A DNA stretch of 64,000 nt from Manduca sexta (lineage: Eukaryota > Arthropoda > Insecta > Lepidoptera > Sphingidae): positions 9,796,001 to 9,860,000 of the forward strand of contig NC_051120.1 in NCBI RefSeq assembly GCF_014839805.1. The letters are read 5' to 3'. This document shows positions 47,718 to 60,400 of the stretch, piece by piece (the stretch's first letter is position 1; each line of letters starts with the position of its first letter). Position numbers and translations under genes: made by a program. The notes below the pieces were generated by a model. That model did not search any database and was not told where the DNA came from. It saw only the letters and a program-made list of their open reading frames with translations.

Positions 47718-50700
47718 TCAACTCCTATTAAAGCTGTGGCTCGTATGATTATTCTCTAAAAAAGTTGGAGTTTTACCTTCCTTCACAGTCCTGAGAGCTT
47801 GCAACACTCTCGCTGTATCCAACTCTTTCTCTGACGCCTTCTCGTTGTCCAGACATATCTCTGACATCCTCGCATTGAACTGCTCTATGACCTTCACTCT
47901 ATAATCTATGGTCGACGCTACAGGATTTGCAGTCAACCATAGATATTCAAGACACGGCAACTTACATATATGCTGTACCTCTTCAACATCACAGATTTTA
48001 TTACAACTCAAATCTAGGCTTTCCAAAGAATATAGCCTAGAGAACCCACTGAGTGACGTCACTTTGTTTTGAGATAGATCGATTTTGACAATGTTACCGA
48101 TTTTGGTATGCCAATTGTCGCACGTTTGGAACCTGTTCATCGACAGGTTTAGAACCCGGAGCTCGTGGAGGCACGAGATGTCGCACAACTCGCTGAGCCT
48201 GTTCGAGGGTAGGCTGAGGTGTTGTAAGTTCGGCACTAACTTTATAGCCCAGTCCACGTTTTCTATGAAATTGTTCGCGTAGTTGATTACCGATAGTTTC
48301 TTCCATTTCTGTTGAAAGAAAATAATTCTTTTTTAAATTTCCTCTTGAAATACATAGACTACGCCTTTTATACCTATATGTGGTATATTGAATTTGATGA
48401 ATTTTAAACGCTACTTGAAAATATCAATATGTTATAATAATTGCAACAGGAACTATGCAAATAAAGCAAAACCAACAAAGTCGTTCGTTGATGATATCAT
48501 AAAACCCGTTTATATAAATAATAGTCGCAATCAAACACTGCATCAGTCAGTCACAGGGTAAAAACATTTTACAATACCTATATACATAGTGTCTTGCAAC
48601 ACCATCCGCAAAAAATCCCATTTATAGATAAAATACTACTCTTTTAAAATCTAATACTCGCCAGTGAAAATTTCGTCGAAATCGGTTAAGCAGCTTGATA
48701 TGACACAAACAAACAGAAGATAAAAACCTTACAAACGTGTGTTTAGGTTTTTTGGAAAGTACGTTACCGGAATGACCTTATGAATATGACTTGTACTTAT
48801 GGGTAAGGAAAACTGGAAACTTCGAAATCAGGTAGAATTTAATTTAATTTTATGTAAGGTCAGTGGGCCCTTTTCCGTCTGGGGGACAAATCCGTCTTTT
48901 TGCAATTACGGGTGTTCTATTCATACGACAACTTGGATATCGTATGGGAAAGGGAGTCAAAAAGCTCTTATTTATCTATACGGCTATCAAAGCTCTCCTT
49001 TGATTAGAACGCCCGTAATTGAGAATAGACGGATATACCCCCGTAGACGAAATAGGGCGGTCGACATAAAAAAAATTTTATTGCTTTGAATGATGAGACA
49101 AGCTTGCCGTTCGCCTGATGGTAAGCGATACGACCGCCCATAAACAGAAACACCATCCAACACCTTGAATTACAAAGTATTGTTTGGTATTCCACTGCGC
49201 TCGCCATCCTGAGACATTCGATATTAAGTCTCATTATGACCAGTAGTTACACTGGCTTTAATATCCCTTAAACCGGAACACAACAGTGACTAGACAATGC
49301 TGCTTGGCTACCTACCCAGGCGGACTCTCACATCTCTCTCACACACTCTAACACCAATATTTAGGTTCTCTTACAACCAAATCGCGATCATAACATTATT
49401 ACTAACTATATTATATGTAAACAGCATGCGTTATCCAATCCAATGACTCACTGACCGAGTGACACGTGCGAATTTGAGGTCGCATGGACGAGATAGCGAC
49501 TAGTTGTGTCGGTTGATAGTTTATACTGACTCATTATAAACAAATCTGTAGGGTTTAGTTGTGAAGGAAGTGTGACAAAAACTACGCATGTTGGTGTTAC
49601 CTAGTCTGAGTTGCAATCAGTTTTATTTTCTGATTGTTATTATTATGTTTGTGTTGTAAACTTTGTTAGCAATCCTCAGATAAAATAAATTAAAAATCCA
49701 GGGCATAAAGTGTTAAGGTCAAGGCTCTATTTCGTCTACTAGGGTATATCCGTCTTTTTGCAATCACGGGCGTCTTATCGACAAACAGTTTTGATGGCCG
49801 TATAGGTAAATAGGGGATGTTTTGACTCCCTTATCCATACGATATACAAGCTGTCCTTCGAATAGTCCGTAATTGCAACAGTTTCGGCTTTATAGACGGA
49901 ATAGGACCTTCTAACCTTAATCGATCCCAATCGACACTGTTCGAATTTTAAATCTATACTAATATATACAGCTGAAGACTTTGAATGCGCTAATCTCAGA
50001 TTCGAATTAACCGAAATTGATATTTCTTGTCGCTAATAGGAAGCTACATTATTCCTGGGTGGTATAGGCTATGTTTACTCTCGAGAAAATATTTATCCCG
50101 GAAAAACAAAATCACACAGGCGAAGCCACAGGCCAAAGCTAGTATTCGATAATATTCAACAGCACAGAAAAAATATTATAATACATATTCGAAAACTTGC
50201 TCGGATTAGTCATTCGGCATTGGATATCGTATAACAGTTTTATATTAATGCTATATATTCTACTAAACGAATATAAAATATCAATTTTAAATTTTCACTT
50301 GCTAACTATATCAATTTTCCTCATACGTTATCGAATTATTTCTAAGCTCTGATCTCATGAAATATTTGTACCTATAACTTCCGTCGATTAATAATGGACC
50401 TTACAGTCAAACAGTAAGATGTGTATTAGCTTACCACAGTGTCCGCTATACTGGAGGGGTCTTTATGCAGGATATCCACTAGTAAGAACTCGTTGAGAGA
50501 CACGACACTAGCTGTCAACACTGATAGGCTGACTAGAGTGTCGCGGAGTCCACCTAAAAACACATAAGACTATTATATACTCTGTATTTTTCTTGAGAAT
50601 ATACTTGACTGGATAGTACATTTACGGGCATAGTTAGAGAGGGCCAAGGGTGGGGAAACCTTCTTGCCTACCCCAGAAGTCTTGTGGTTACTGGGGCCTC

Positions 50701-53688
50701 GGGCCTTTCGTTGAATTCGACGAGCCTTTTTTTGCCCAGCTGCCCCCTCTAGAGAAACAACGTAAACGCAAATGACCATATAGTGTTAATTCCGTCATTG
50801 TGACTAATGCAGCCACCTCTTTAGGTTTTGATAATCCAGGCAACAAGTTAATGTTGAATGTCTTCGTATTAACAGATGGACGATTTATGAACTGTCACTC
50901 TACTAGAAAAATAACGAAGTCCGCGGTATCTATAATGCGTAAAGAAAAACTTATGTTCCAACTCGAAGGACCATAAAGTATGCAGATTAGGCGATCGAGC
51001 TACAAGAAAACAAGAAAACTACTGGGGCGAAACTAGATATTTTTTATTAATCTTAACAAGTTCTTACCCAAATGATGGCGACAAATGTACATGAATACGC
51101 TCCATTGTTAATTATTTAGTTGACGATTTAAAATCAGTCGGTAAACAGTAAAACAAGCACTTCCTTGCCAATATAAAGTAACCACATCCAAAGCTCCTAA
51201 AGTTTTGAAATTACGCGTGTTTATATTAGCTATAAGCGTTAGTCAAGAAACTATCAATTGCCATAATTGAATCGCAATCCGTTCAGTAGCTTAGAAAAAC
51301 TAATACGCGTACAAAAACACGTTTAATAGAGATTATCGATAAAGAATACATGTTGTTTTATGCATCGACCTTCACAGATAAACTGTTTACCTAATCTAAT
51401 TTACCTGTCAGTATAAGCTTCGTTGTTCTATTGTCGGTGTATTTGAGTTGTGGAAACTGTTTTTTTTAATGAGATTGATCCACTTGTTGAGGAACTAAGT
51501 ATATGTGGGATTTTCGATATGAAAACCTGAGGACTGATTTGAAAGAAAATTCCCATTATCAATATGGGATGAAAATATGTGACCATGTAGGATTTATCTG
51601 CCTGTCTTTATGAGGAAGCACACATTTTAGTTTTGTATTGGATTACTTTATTAAATTTAAAAAAGGTTATTATAATCTCTCATTTAACTACAAAACAAGG
51701 ATAAATCTGAGTGAAGTATAGAAAAAAATAGCAGCCCATAAAAACTATAGTTATAAATGAATTAAACATAAACATAACATCACGCATTTTATCCCCGAAG
51801 GGGTATGCAGAGGCGCAACTAGGGCACCCACTTTTCGCCAAGTATGTTCCGTCCCATGATGTGATAGGGGGCGAGCCTATCGTCATATCGGGCACAAATT
51901 CCAGACTCCGGGCTGATACTGAGCAGAAAAAACCCAAATATCACTTTGCCCGACCCGGGATTCGAACCCAGGAATTATCATATAAATGAATTATCTATAT
52001 ATAATTTCAATATGGGAAGTTTGCACCCCTTTTTAAGCAAATTTCATGCACAGAGTAATGTGAAATTTGGCATAATAAAATTTTATATAGAGCAGGGCAG
52101 AAAAATAATATTTATCTATAATATCTGTTACAAATATATTATGTTTAATAGCCAAATTCCGACCACTGGACAACCACTAATCTAAATAATTATACCAAAC
52201 ATATACATACCAACACCCTGTATACACTTCATGGGGACTCCAAGTATCTTCAAGTCCACCAATGACTTGAACGGCACAAAGTCAAACGTCAGCTCATTTG
52301 GTATCAAATTGCTGGTACCGAGGTTCCGGTAACTTCCTTCCAGATTCATTGATCGTAGTTGTGAACAATAGTCCAGTATGTGGCTGAAGTCGTACATCTG
52401 ATCTTGTTTCTCTAATGGTGGACACTCCACTTTAAACCGTTCACTTATCGCATGCAACTGAAATTGTCATTGTTAATTTAGTTTCTCATGATTAATTACA
52501 TTCTTTGTGTGTTAAAAAATATACATTTATTGTATTTTCGCATGTTGTTTTAATTATCTGTGAAATTATCAAAGTTTGACAAAATATTTGATTACCTTAC
52601 TATGGTTCATTTCTTATTGTATCTTTGTAATGGTATGTGATATGTATAATATTTTTTTTATCTACATATCAAATGTACTATCAATGTGTAATAGTAACTT
52701 TTAAATTTAATTTACATTAGTCAATAACCTTTTGGATACATCATAATATCCACATATTGCTGAATATACCATATATTCACAAAGCAAAGGAACAAGTGAG
52801 CATTATTATTCATACATATTTAATCAATAGTAAATTAACATAAGATTAAGAAGTTGTGTATTGACTTTAAACTGTACATAAATTTATGTTTTGATTATTT
52901 ATTTTGAATATAAATTTTATATTATCCATATTAGTTCAAATCCTTGACTTCTACAAATGTATTTTTAATAATACAATTTTTTTTAGTAGAACTGTTGCGC
53001 ATTACAAAATAATTTAAGCAGGGTAATATAAATGTAAATTCTGTAGATATTTGGATGTTTGTTGAGAGTAAATGCATAAACTGCTCAACAGATATTGATG
53101 ACATTTGCGACAAAAGGACCATGATTTGAATTTAATATAGAGTACATTTTATTCTAGGAAAGAGAACAGAGGAAAATTACTTGAACACAGGCAGCCCTAA
53201 GCAAAATATAGTAGATACTGTGTAAAATACGCTTATATAATACATACCTCGAGTGGTGTGAAATTGTGGGACTTCTCGTTCTGCAACAATTTATCGCCTT
53301 CCAAGTACAGTGTCTTGGCCATGTCGCGCAGTAAAAAAAATATATCATAGACGTGGAAGTCGAGGAAGTGAGCGAACTCGGGCGGCATCGTCAGCTTCAA
53401 GTAGTTAAACACGTTCTTCAAATATTCATTCAGTGCCTCGCGCCTTTGTTCCACGAATTTTGGTGTTTTGTTACGAATAACTTTCTTCGGCGGCAGAAGC
53501 TCTTTCGCCACGCCATGGTCACTGACTAGCTTATCGTGCAGCTCCACAAAATCACTGTACCGATGTAACACGTACCAATGGATAGGCCCCACTTTAACTG
53601 TTATTTTGTAGTACGTTACATTATCCTTCGTAGATGTGTCGTCCACACTCACTACACTATCATCCCTGTGTTTTATGAACGATGACAT
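47718..53688 (-). CDS. NISCH: Nischarin, PX and leucine-rich-repeat protein, short form
   Basis: Nischarin is an endosomal, PI3P-binding scaffold that in mammals binds integrin alpha5 and PAK/Rac effectors. Four minus-strand exons join in phase: 53688-53248, 52457-52211, 50553-50435 and 48308-47718; 465 aa. A PX domain (about aa 20-130) shows HRYSDFVELHDKLV and LLPPKKVI. A linker (FSHILDYCSQLRSMNLEGS) follows, and then leucine-rich repeats (LQHLSLPSNRLSEL, LRVLNLSMNRF, IVKIDLSQNKVTSLSG, LESLDLSCNKI). The LRR cap (YRVKVIEQFNARMSEICLDN, EKELDTARVLQAL) matches the vertebrate protein closely. The protein stops shortly after this, so the long C-terminal half of mammalian nischarin (about 1500 aa) is absent. 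It is head to head with FHIP2A. The main alternative is another PX-LRR protein, but the match at both ends makes this unlikely. Confidence 0.92.
48865..49059. mobile_element. TTCCGTCT-type MITE (copy B)
   Basis: The ends are GGGCCCTTTTCCGTCTGG and AGACGAAATAGGGCGG, with subterminal TTGCAATTACGGG and CGCCCGTAATTG in inverted order. It lies in a Nischarin intron. Confidence 0.78.
49078..49340 (+). mobile_element. SINE-like repeat family 3, uninterrupted copy
   Basis: This is the reference copy for the family: GCTTGCCGTTCGCCTGATGG, GCGATACGACCGCCCATAAA, and later AACCGGAACACAACAG. It lies in a Nischarin intron. Confidence 0.75.
49722..49908. mobile_element. TTCCGTCT-type MITE (copy C)
   Basis: The ends are AGGCTCTATTTCGTCTAC and TAGACGGAATAGGACCT. 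The interior matches copy B in reverse (GTTTTGACTCCCTTATCC against GGAAAGGGAGTC). Confidence 0.75.
49953..50142 (+). mobile_element. Short non-autonomous Helitron (190 bp)
   Basis: It starts TCTATACTAATATATACAGC after an A and ends GGCCAAAGCTAG before a T, with a GCGAAGCC hairpin remnant. It is the smallest Helitron here with both ends. Confidence 0.8.
51780..51975 (-). mobile_element. SINE family 2, minus-strand copy
   Basis: On the minus strand it has B-box GGGTTCGAATCCCGGGTCGG, then CAGTATCAGCCCGGAGTC, CACATCATGGGACGGAAC and CATACCCCTTCGGGGAT. The 5' head before the B-box is lost. Confidence 0.75.
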
Positions 53689-54182
53689 TGTAACGATTGG
53701 CGTTCTTGATGCGACGTTCTGATAACACCAGCTTGTTTATTTAATTTTGTTAATTTTATAACTTTCTTCCCCTCTACATCTCGCGAACACAAATCATTTC
53801 CGCGAATCGAATGACGACATCTAACATGACATTTGTGATTTGACAATGTTTTGAATTTGTCATATTTTGACAAATTATAGACATCGATAACGTACTCTAT
53901 GAAATATCTATGGTATCTAATCATATTATCGATAATTCTAAGAAAATTGAATCCTAAGATTGAATCTATTGAACAACACTAGTTCAGAGTTTGACAAGTG
54001 TAAAATGACAAGATAATGACAGTGACATTTCTGACTTCTGTTTAATTTTACAGTATTGTGCCGTGATAAATTACCACTAAAGCCATTTATTGTTTTCCCT
54101 GTAAGCATGGCCTTGGATTAATCTACAATTTCACATTAGTATGTGTATCATGATTGCCGTAGCGTGAATGTAATCCGCCAAT
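53689..54182. promoter_or_regulatory. Shared head-to-head promoter region of Nischarin and FHIP2A
   Basis: Only 494 bp separate the two start codons. TATCGATA at 53927-53934 is a perfect DREF-type site, and a second ATCGATAA lies at 53883. DREF sites are typical of insect housekeeping promoters. No TATA box is evident. Confidence 0.5.
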
Positions 54183-54495
54183 ATGCTAAGCCGATTCTCT
54201 GATGTTCTCCAGACCGCTGCGGACGTTGTAAGTTCTGACCATATTTTGCGTATAATAAGTCTGGTAATAAATAACGTATTGCCTTGGTAATATGGAAAAC
54301 AATGTCGCTCGTTGCTTTGTTGTCTACTAATAATAGCCAACGTATCATTGTACCTTCAGTGGTGTTAACCTGATTAATGTTGTTTACATTCAGCAATCTG
54401 TATTTATGTACATTGTTGTTGCCTGCTACACGTAAAAACAGTATTTCAATTTGGAATGTTGTAGGTATATGCGCCTCTTTTGGTCGAAAATACAT
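54148..54495 (-). other. Unassigned 115-codon open frame antisense to FHIP2A exon 1
   Basis: The frame starts at 54495 and its text looks protein-like (IEILFLRVAGNNNVHKYR, then TMIRWLLLVDNKATSDIVFH). I do not recognise it. Its last part overlaps FHIP2A exon 54183-54227 on the opposite strand, which argues against the full frame being real. Confidence 0.25.
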
Positions 54496-57400
54496 CTATG
54501 ATACATATAAAAAAATAAGTTATTAGAAACAGTATTATGTAAGCAGTATTTTATATTATTGTGTTTTTTCGTAGCTGGCGCCTCCAGCTACAAGGCTGGA
54601 GGACTTTGAGTACCATTGGAAGATGATACTGAACTTCTATCAGAACTATGAGGACAGTAACAAGGTGCACATTGAAGAAACAAGGATACCGCACCACTTT
54701 CACCAAATGTTGCAAGTATGTGAATATTAATTTCCACACAGATAAATCTACCATTTACTTATAAACAAACAATAATCAGTCTTTCAAAAGTAAATGCAAA
54801 TACCTTAGATATACAAAAAGTATTCATATTAAAATATACAGTTATTAATGTGAAATTATAAAAAATAATTAAGGATGTTTTTTCTGAATCATATGTATAC
54901 CTGTATGTTCTAGTAATGTTAATATATTTCCAACATTATTTATGCTTAGATGTTATGTGGTTTTGCATAACTATCAACTTTTAAATGTAAATATTGAAAT
55001 TAGGGTGAACTCACTGTAACTTAGTTGCTACTTATTTATATTACATAATCTAATAAGATCCATGAGTAAAATGAGGTAATCTTTAAGCTACATACATTGA
55101 GTGCAGCACCAAACAATGAACTATCAGCCAATGTGTTGTCCTGCAGTTGTGTTTGGTTAACAGAAGTAAGTCAGTCAGTATTAGATAGGTTTCTTTCCAA
55201 AAGCAGCTGTACTTTGCAGATGATAAACACTTCAGTCCCCCCGCAAGCAGTAAGGCAGCAAAGTCTTCAAAGCGTTGGGAGAAAATTAAAAATATAAAAA
55301 CCATGACAATATCCAAAAAATGTTTTAATTTTAATTTCTAGCATTGGCTTAAATATAAGAAATCAGTGTATGCAAACCAGTTGTATGCTAACCCCATAGC
55401 ACCACTCCAAATAACTGTTGATGGAGCCACTGATAATATGTTAAACCTTAAAATTGAAAGATTAACTTTATGTTTTTATATAATGCATATAGTTAAGAAT
55501 AGTATGGCCTTTACATTTTTTGGACAAAATATTAAATTGTTGGTAATAAAATGCAATCCATCTCGGCAAAAAATAGGAATGGGAGACTTTTCTAGTATAA
55601 AATATGAAGATAAATTACGGTGCAATTGTAGTAATTAACTTTCACCTCAGATTACTTTATTTACATAAAACTTCAGATATGTTATTAAAATCTACATAAT
55701 GAATACTTTGTTGACCCCAATGATTAAACTCAGTAATCTGCTATGTTAATGTGTTAATATTAATGTAATATACTAGGTTTTGTACATAGTTTTAATGAGT
55801 CTGATCGTATTCCCAGAATAAAATTTATATAAGCATTGGTCCAGAATTTGAGCGTTTAGCTTTAAAGCCTATTATTGTGTCCAAATTCATTTCAGCAACA
55901 TTTATGCATTATAAACAAACATCACTAACATTCACATGTTTAAAAGTACTTTATTGTATTCATAAATAGAGTACAATATTGAATGACAACTGCTAGGTAC
56001 AAAAGGTCTTTATTCCCTTTCTCATTTACATAGACCTATTACTTGTTCTAGATCAATGATTATTAATAAAATGACACACTTAAATACCCTTGGTTGTGGA
56101 ATATAGATTGAAGAAATTTCACAAAAACATCTAAATCACAAATGTAAATCAGTTGGTGGTAACATTTAACTTAGTGTGGGAATTATTATCATTGATTTAT
56201 TATCTATATCTATACTATTATAAAGCTGAAGAGTTTGTTTGTGTGCATTTATCTCAAGAACTGGCTCGAATTGAAACAATCTTTTACTGTTACAATAGCC
56301 CATTTATCAAGGAAGGCTATATAAGACTATATAACATCATGCTATGAGCAATAGGAGTTGAGCACAAACGAAAAATGGTGCAAAAACGGGCAAATAAGAG
56401 CATCGGTTTCTTTATAAGAGTTTCTTTTCATCGGAATTCTTTATAAGAGCATCGGTTGCGTGCGCTGCGTAAACTGTTAAAGTTATACAACAAGCATGTA
56501 TGCCAGAATTGTTCCTTTTAAAAAGTTCTAAATAATATAATAAAACAAAGGCCCCCGCTGCATATGTCTGCCTGTCTGAACATGATAAACTCCAAAACTA
56601 ACCTACAGAATTTTCTGAAATTTGGTATGGAGATAGTTTGAGACCCTGGAAAGGACAAAAGGTACTTTCTATCTCGTCAAAATATATACCGGGACTTTTA
56701 TCCCGGAAAACATTATTACGCGGGCGAAGCCGCGAGAAATGTGTTTGTAAATTTGCATGTATTAGTATAAATATTTTTTTTTGTTTTATTTATTATCACA
56801 GAGTTGTGAATTCAGATAAGCTTAAAATGCAGATAATCCATAATTAGGATTACATGTTAATTTTATAATAAATCTTTAACTTTTTGTATGAACATTTTTT
56901 TATTCGCATTCCACCATAAGGAATGTTTTCCACAAACAGCATTAATATTTCACATCTACCCAACACCTTCATATACTTTCAGCTTCTAATTTGTCATCTA
57001 TCTATTACACTTTCATATACTTTCAGCTTCTAGTAGATGAGGAGAAGGAGCAACAAGGCGGTACAGTGGGACCATGTCTAGAAGCAGTGGTGCAGCGTTC
57101 TATATGCATGCTGGATGCGATGACGGCGATCGCGGCTGCGGACCGGCCGCCCGGCGCCAGGGCGCTGGCCCTCACCACCGCCACCGCCATGCTGCGACGG
57201 ACCAGGCAGCCGTGCGTCAATAATGCGCACGTCTATAAACCACTGCAGGTTGGTTAGTGGGGATAAGTGTGATCTTGAACCTTTCATTGAAAAATAGAAA
57301 AGTTTGAGAGATAGTATTCGGTTGATTGTATTATAAAATACTGCTACTGGAATTTGGAAGTAACTTTGATAAATACAAGCAAGCAACAGAGAAGATACTC

Positions 57401-60400
57401 GTTTGAATTATCCTGTCATACTAAAAAATCTAGAAACCTTCACTGATTGAACTTAAAGTTATTTCTAAATTAACTCAAGTCTAATCGTCTCTCCAAAATG
57501 TATTAATCATAATTGTTACATTGAAAAATATTTCACAGCGCATGCTAATCCAATGCAACGAAAGTCCAGCGTCACCAACAGAGAAAGAAGAAGTGGAATT
57601 ATTGCTAACATTATGCGGGCTCGTACGCAAGGAGCCAGGCCTTGCCAACATTTTCACCACACCATTCGTAGAAGACAAAGCCACATTACTGAGCATACCT
57701 GAAGATATACAAAAACTCATCCCGATAAAAGCTAAAGTGCAAACTCCGAAAAAGAATCCGTTGTTCGAAGTCGAGTTGCCGACTAATCCGTTGACTAGTG
57801 TGTCGATAGTTCGGTCGAATGGTGACAGTAATGCGACAGTGGGCAGTTCTGATGATAATGCATCCTGTAGGAGCCAGAAGACGGTGTACGACGACAATGA
57901 TAAGTTTCTGCTGATCGATTTGTTGCTGTCGTATTTGAATAGTGCTGTGAGTATTGATATCGATGTTTGTGTTATTGCTTATTTTAAATTTATAGGTCAC
58001 AATATAAATAATATGTAAACGTATAGAAGACTGTGGATGAATTAAAAGCATTCCACACAAACATAAAATATAATTTGACTTTATAATTTTGAGGAGATAT
58101 TTGTGTTTCTTTTTTATTCAGGCATGGCAAAATGATTCCACCACACCTGATGGTAAGTGGAGTGGGGTCCAATAGAATGTCGACTGACGAGAGATGATTA
58201 CCCCTCGACAGTCGACACAATTATGTCGGCATGTTGGAATCGGATATACACAGGCTGATCCCGGAACGCGACGCACTGACGTAGGCCACTATGGCGGGTT
58301 TTAACACCTTGTGTACAGTGGTCGCTATCCGGGCGGATATAAAATATATCCTACCACCAGCAAAACTGTTTGTGATAGTCCGCCGGATATTCTGAACGCA
58401 TTTTTATCTTTCGATAATAAATTATCATGCTAAATCACGTCAATTGGCGGTATTTTACCAAAAATTGTTTCCGGTGATATTGAAAATAACTAATGTTATA
58501 TTTTATAGTAGCGGCATTCTAAGTTTTGACAGTGAAATATGGTAAATCTGTAGTTTATCCTCTTTTGCTACAGCAGTATAGCCTGTACTATACATAATGA
58601 ACTGTAATTATATTTATCTCTACCCAATTTAGTCAATTATGCCACTAAATGTTAGCAAATAGTAACTTATTTCAAAAAGGTTTTTGCAAGTTTCTATCTC
58701 AAATGCAATATAGTTAAAAAGTGGTTATATTTTAATACATTTTACTTTTTATGAATATGGTATAGTAATTTATGAAATCTAATTAAATCACTGATTTCTA
58801 AGGCAATTAGGTTAACTGATAAGATAAATTAACTGATAGGTGTAACAGCAATACTTGATTTGTGTTTATCATTATATCAACACTGATAGCATATGCAATG
58901 AGAAGTAATATTATCAGAATACCATTTTATCTTTGTGCCACCTTTCATGATCCTAATTGGAATTTAAAAATTTTAATGCGATTATGAATGCAATCGGATT
59001 AGCGAACTAAGCGATTTATTTGTCTCAAGATGTCATCATATCAGTCACAGTATCAGATTCTAAATACAAACACAATATGTTAAAAGAAAAATATTTTTAG
59101 ATTCTGATTACAAATAATATTCTAAAAAGAAAAAACATTTTTAAATAAATGAATCGACTCTAATCCACAAATATTAAAAATATAATACTAGCTCAAAAGC
59201 CCTGTATCCAGAGCTGCTACAATTAAAAAACCTAATATTCCAGGACAACCAAGTAGTACTCCGCGCGTGCGAGGGTATAATGATAGTGTCTTCATTACCC
59301 GAGGAAGATATAGCCAACCTGGTCACCAACTGCAGTCCAGCATGCGAGATCATAGTCGAGAAGTTAGCTGCCAAGTTCAAATGCGTGCCAGCGAACGTGG
59401 ACCCCAATGATGTGGAACACCTCAACATTACCTGGGCGTGAGTATGTTGGACTATTTTTTTTTATATGGGGAATGGCAGTGACCAAACTGTACCTGATGA
59501 TAAGTGTGGTCCAGATAGTGTCGTCAAGAGATGTTATTTGTTATTATGTTCTTAAATACTTCTCAAAATACATTTTATGTCACGAATTATTGTTACTAAT
59601 TTTTCTGTCTCATCTGTCTTTTTTTTTTGTTTGTCCTGATATTCTCGTGTCTTCTACCTCTTCTGATCCAAATGCAATAAGGTGTCAGTAACAGAATCTT
59701 TAGTGCATTAAAAATATTTTGTTTAGTTTTTACAACCAAACATCTGCCAGTATAATTCTGTGTAAATCAAGTTAAAATACTCTCTCAAGGCTTTCCTCGA
59801 CTTTAGGTTCTTTGGTTATCATTTTGCTGTATTTTATTACACCTTCCATACCACACCAATGTAATTATAAAGTATTTGCTTTAGTTTTTTCCCAAACGCC
59901 TATTCTCGGGAAAATCATGTTAGAAGCACCATATCTTGCTTTACGTGACCTAATATTCATACTGAAGACCTTGCGTTTCCACCTTGTATATTTTGAAATT
60001 AAATAGTATACAAAGCATTGTTTCAGATATGTGGCACAAGACTACGGCGACAAATTCTACAACAAATTCCACGGGTACAGAGAACTGACTAGCTTCTTCT
60101 CCTGGCTGGACTACTGTGATACTTTATTGAAGGTATGTGGAAATTCGATATACTTTATCCCAACATTAAGCCGTAGTGGAGTCCAAATTGTTATATCGCC
60201 TCCAAAGATACCTAGCACTACCTAGACTAAGAAAAATACATAAATTAAAGACTGTGTAATAATAAATAAAAATGTATGTTATTACAATTGACCCGTATTA
60301 GCCTCGTATTAGTAAAAGAAATAAAAAGTATCTATATATTTTTTTTATATATAAGTATAACAGTTTATTTAACTAATTCATTAATTATAACCGTAATCTT

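Noticed and set aside
51680..51937. 85-codon minus-strand frame in a Nischarin intron
   Set aside because: It runs through SINE family 2 sequence and has no independent support.
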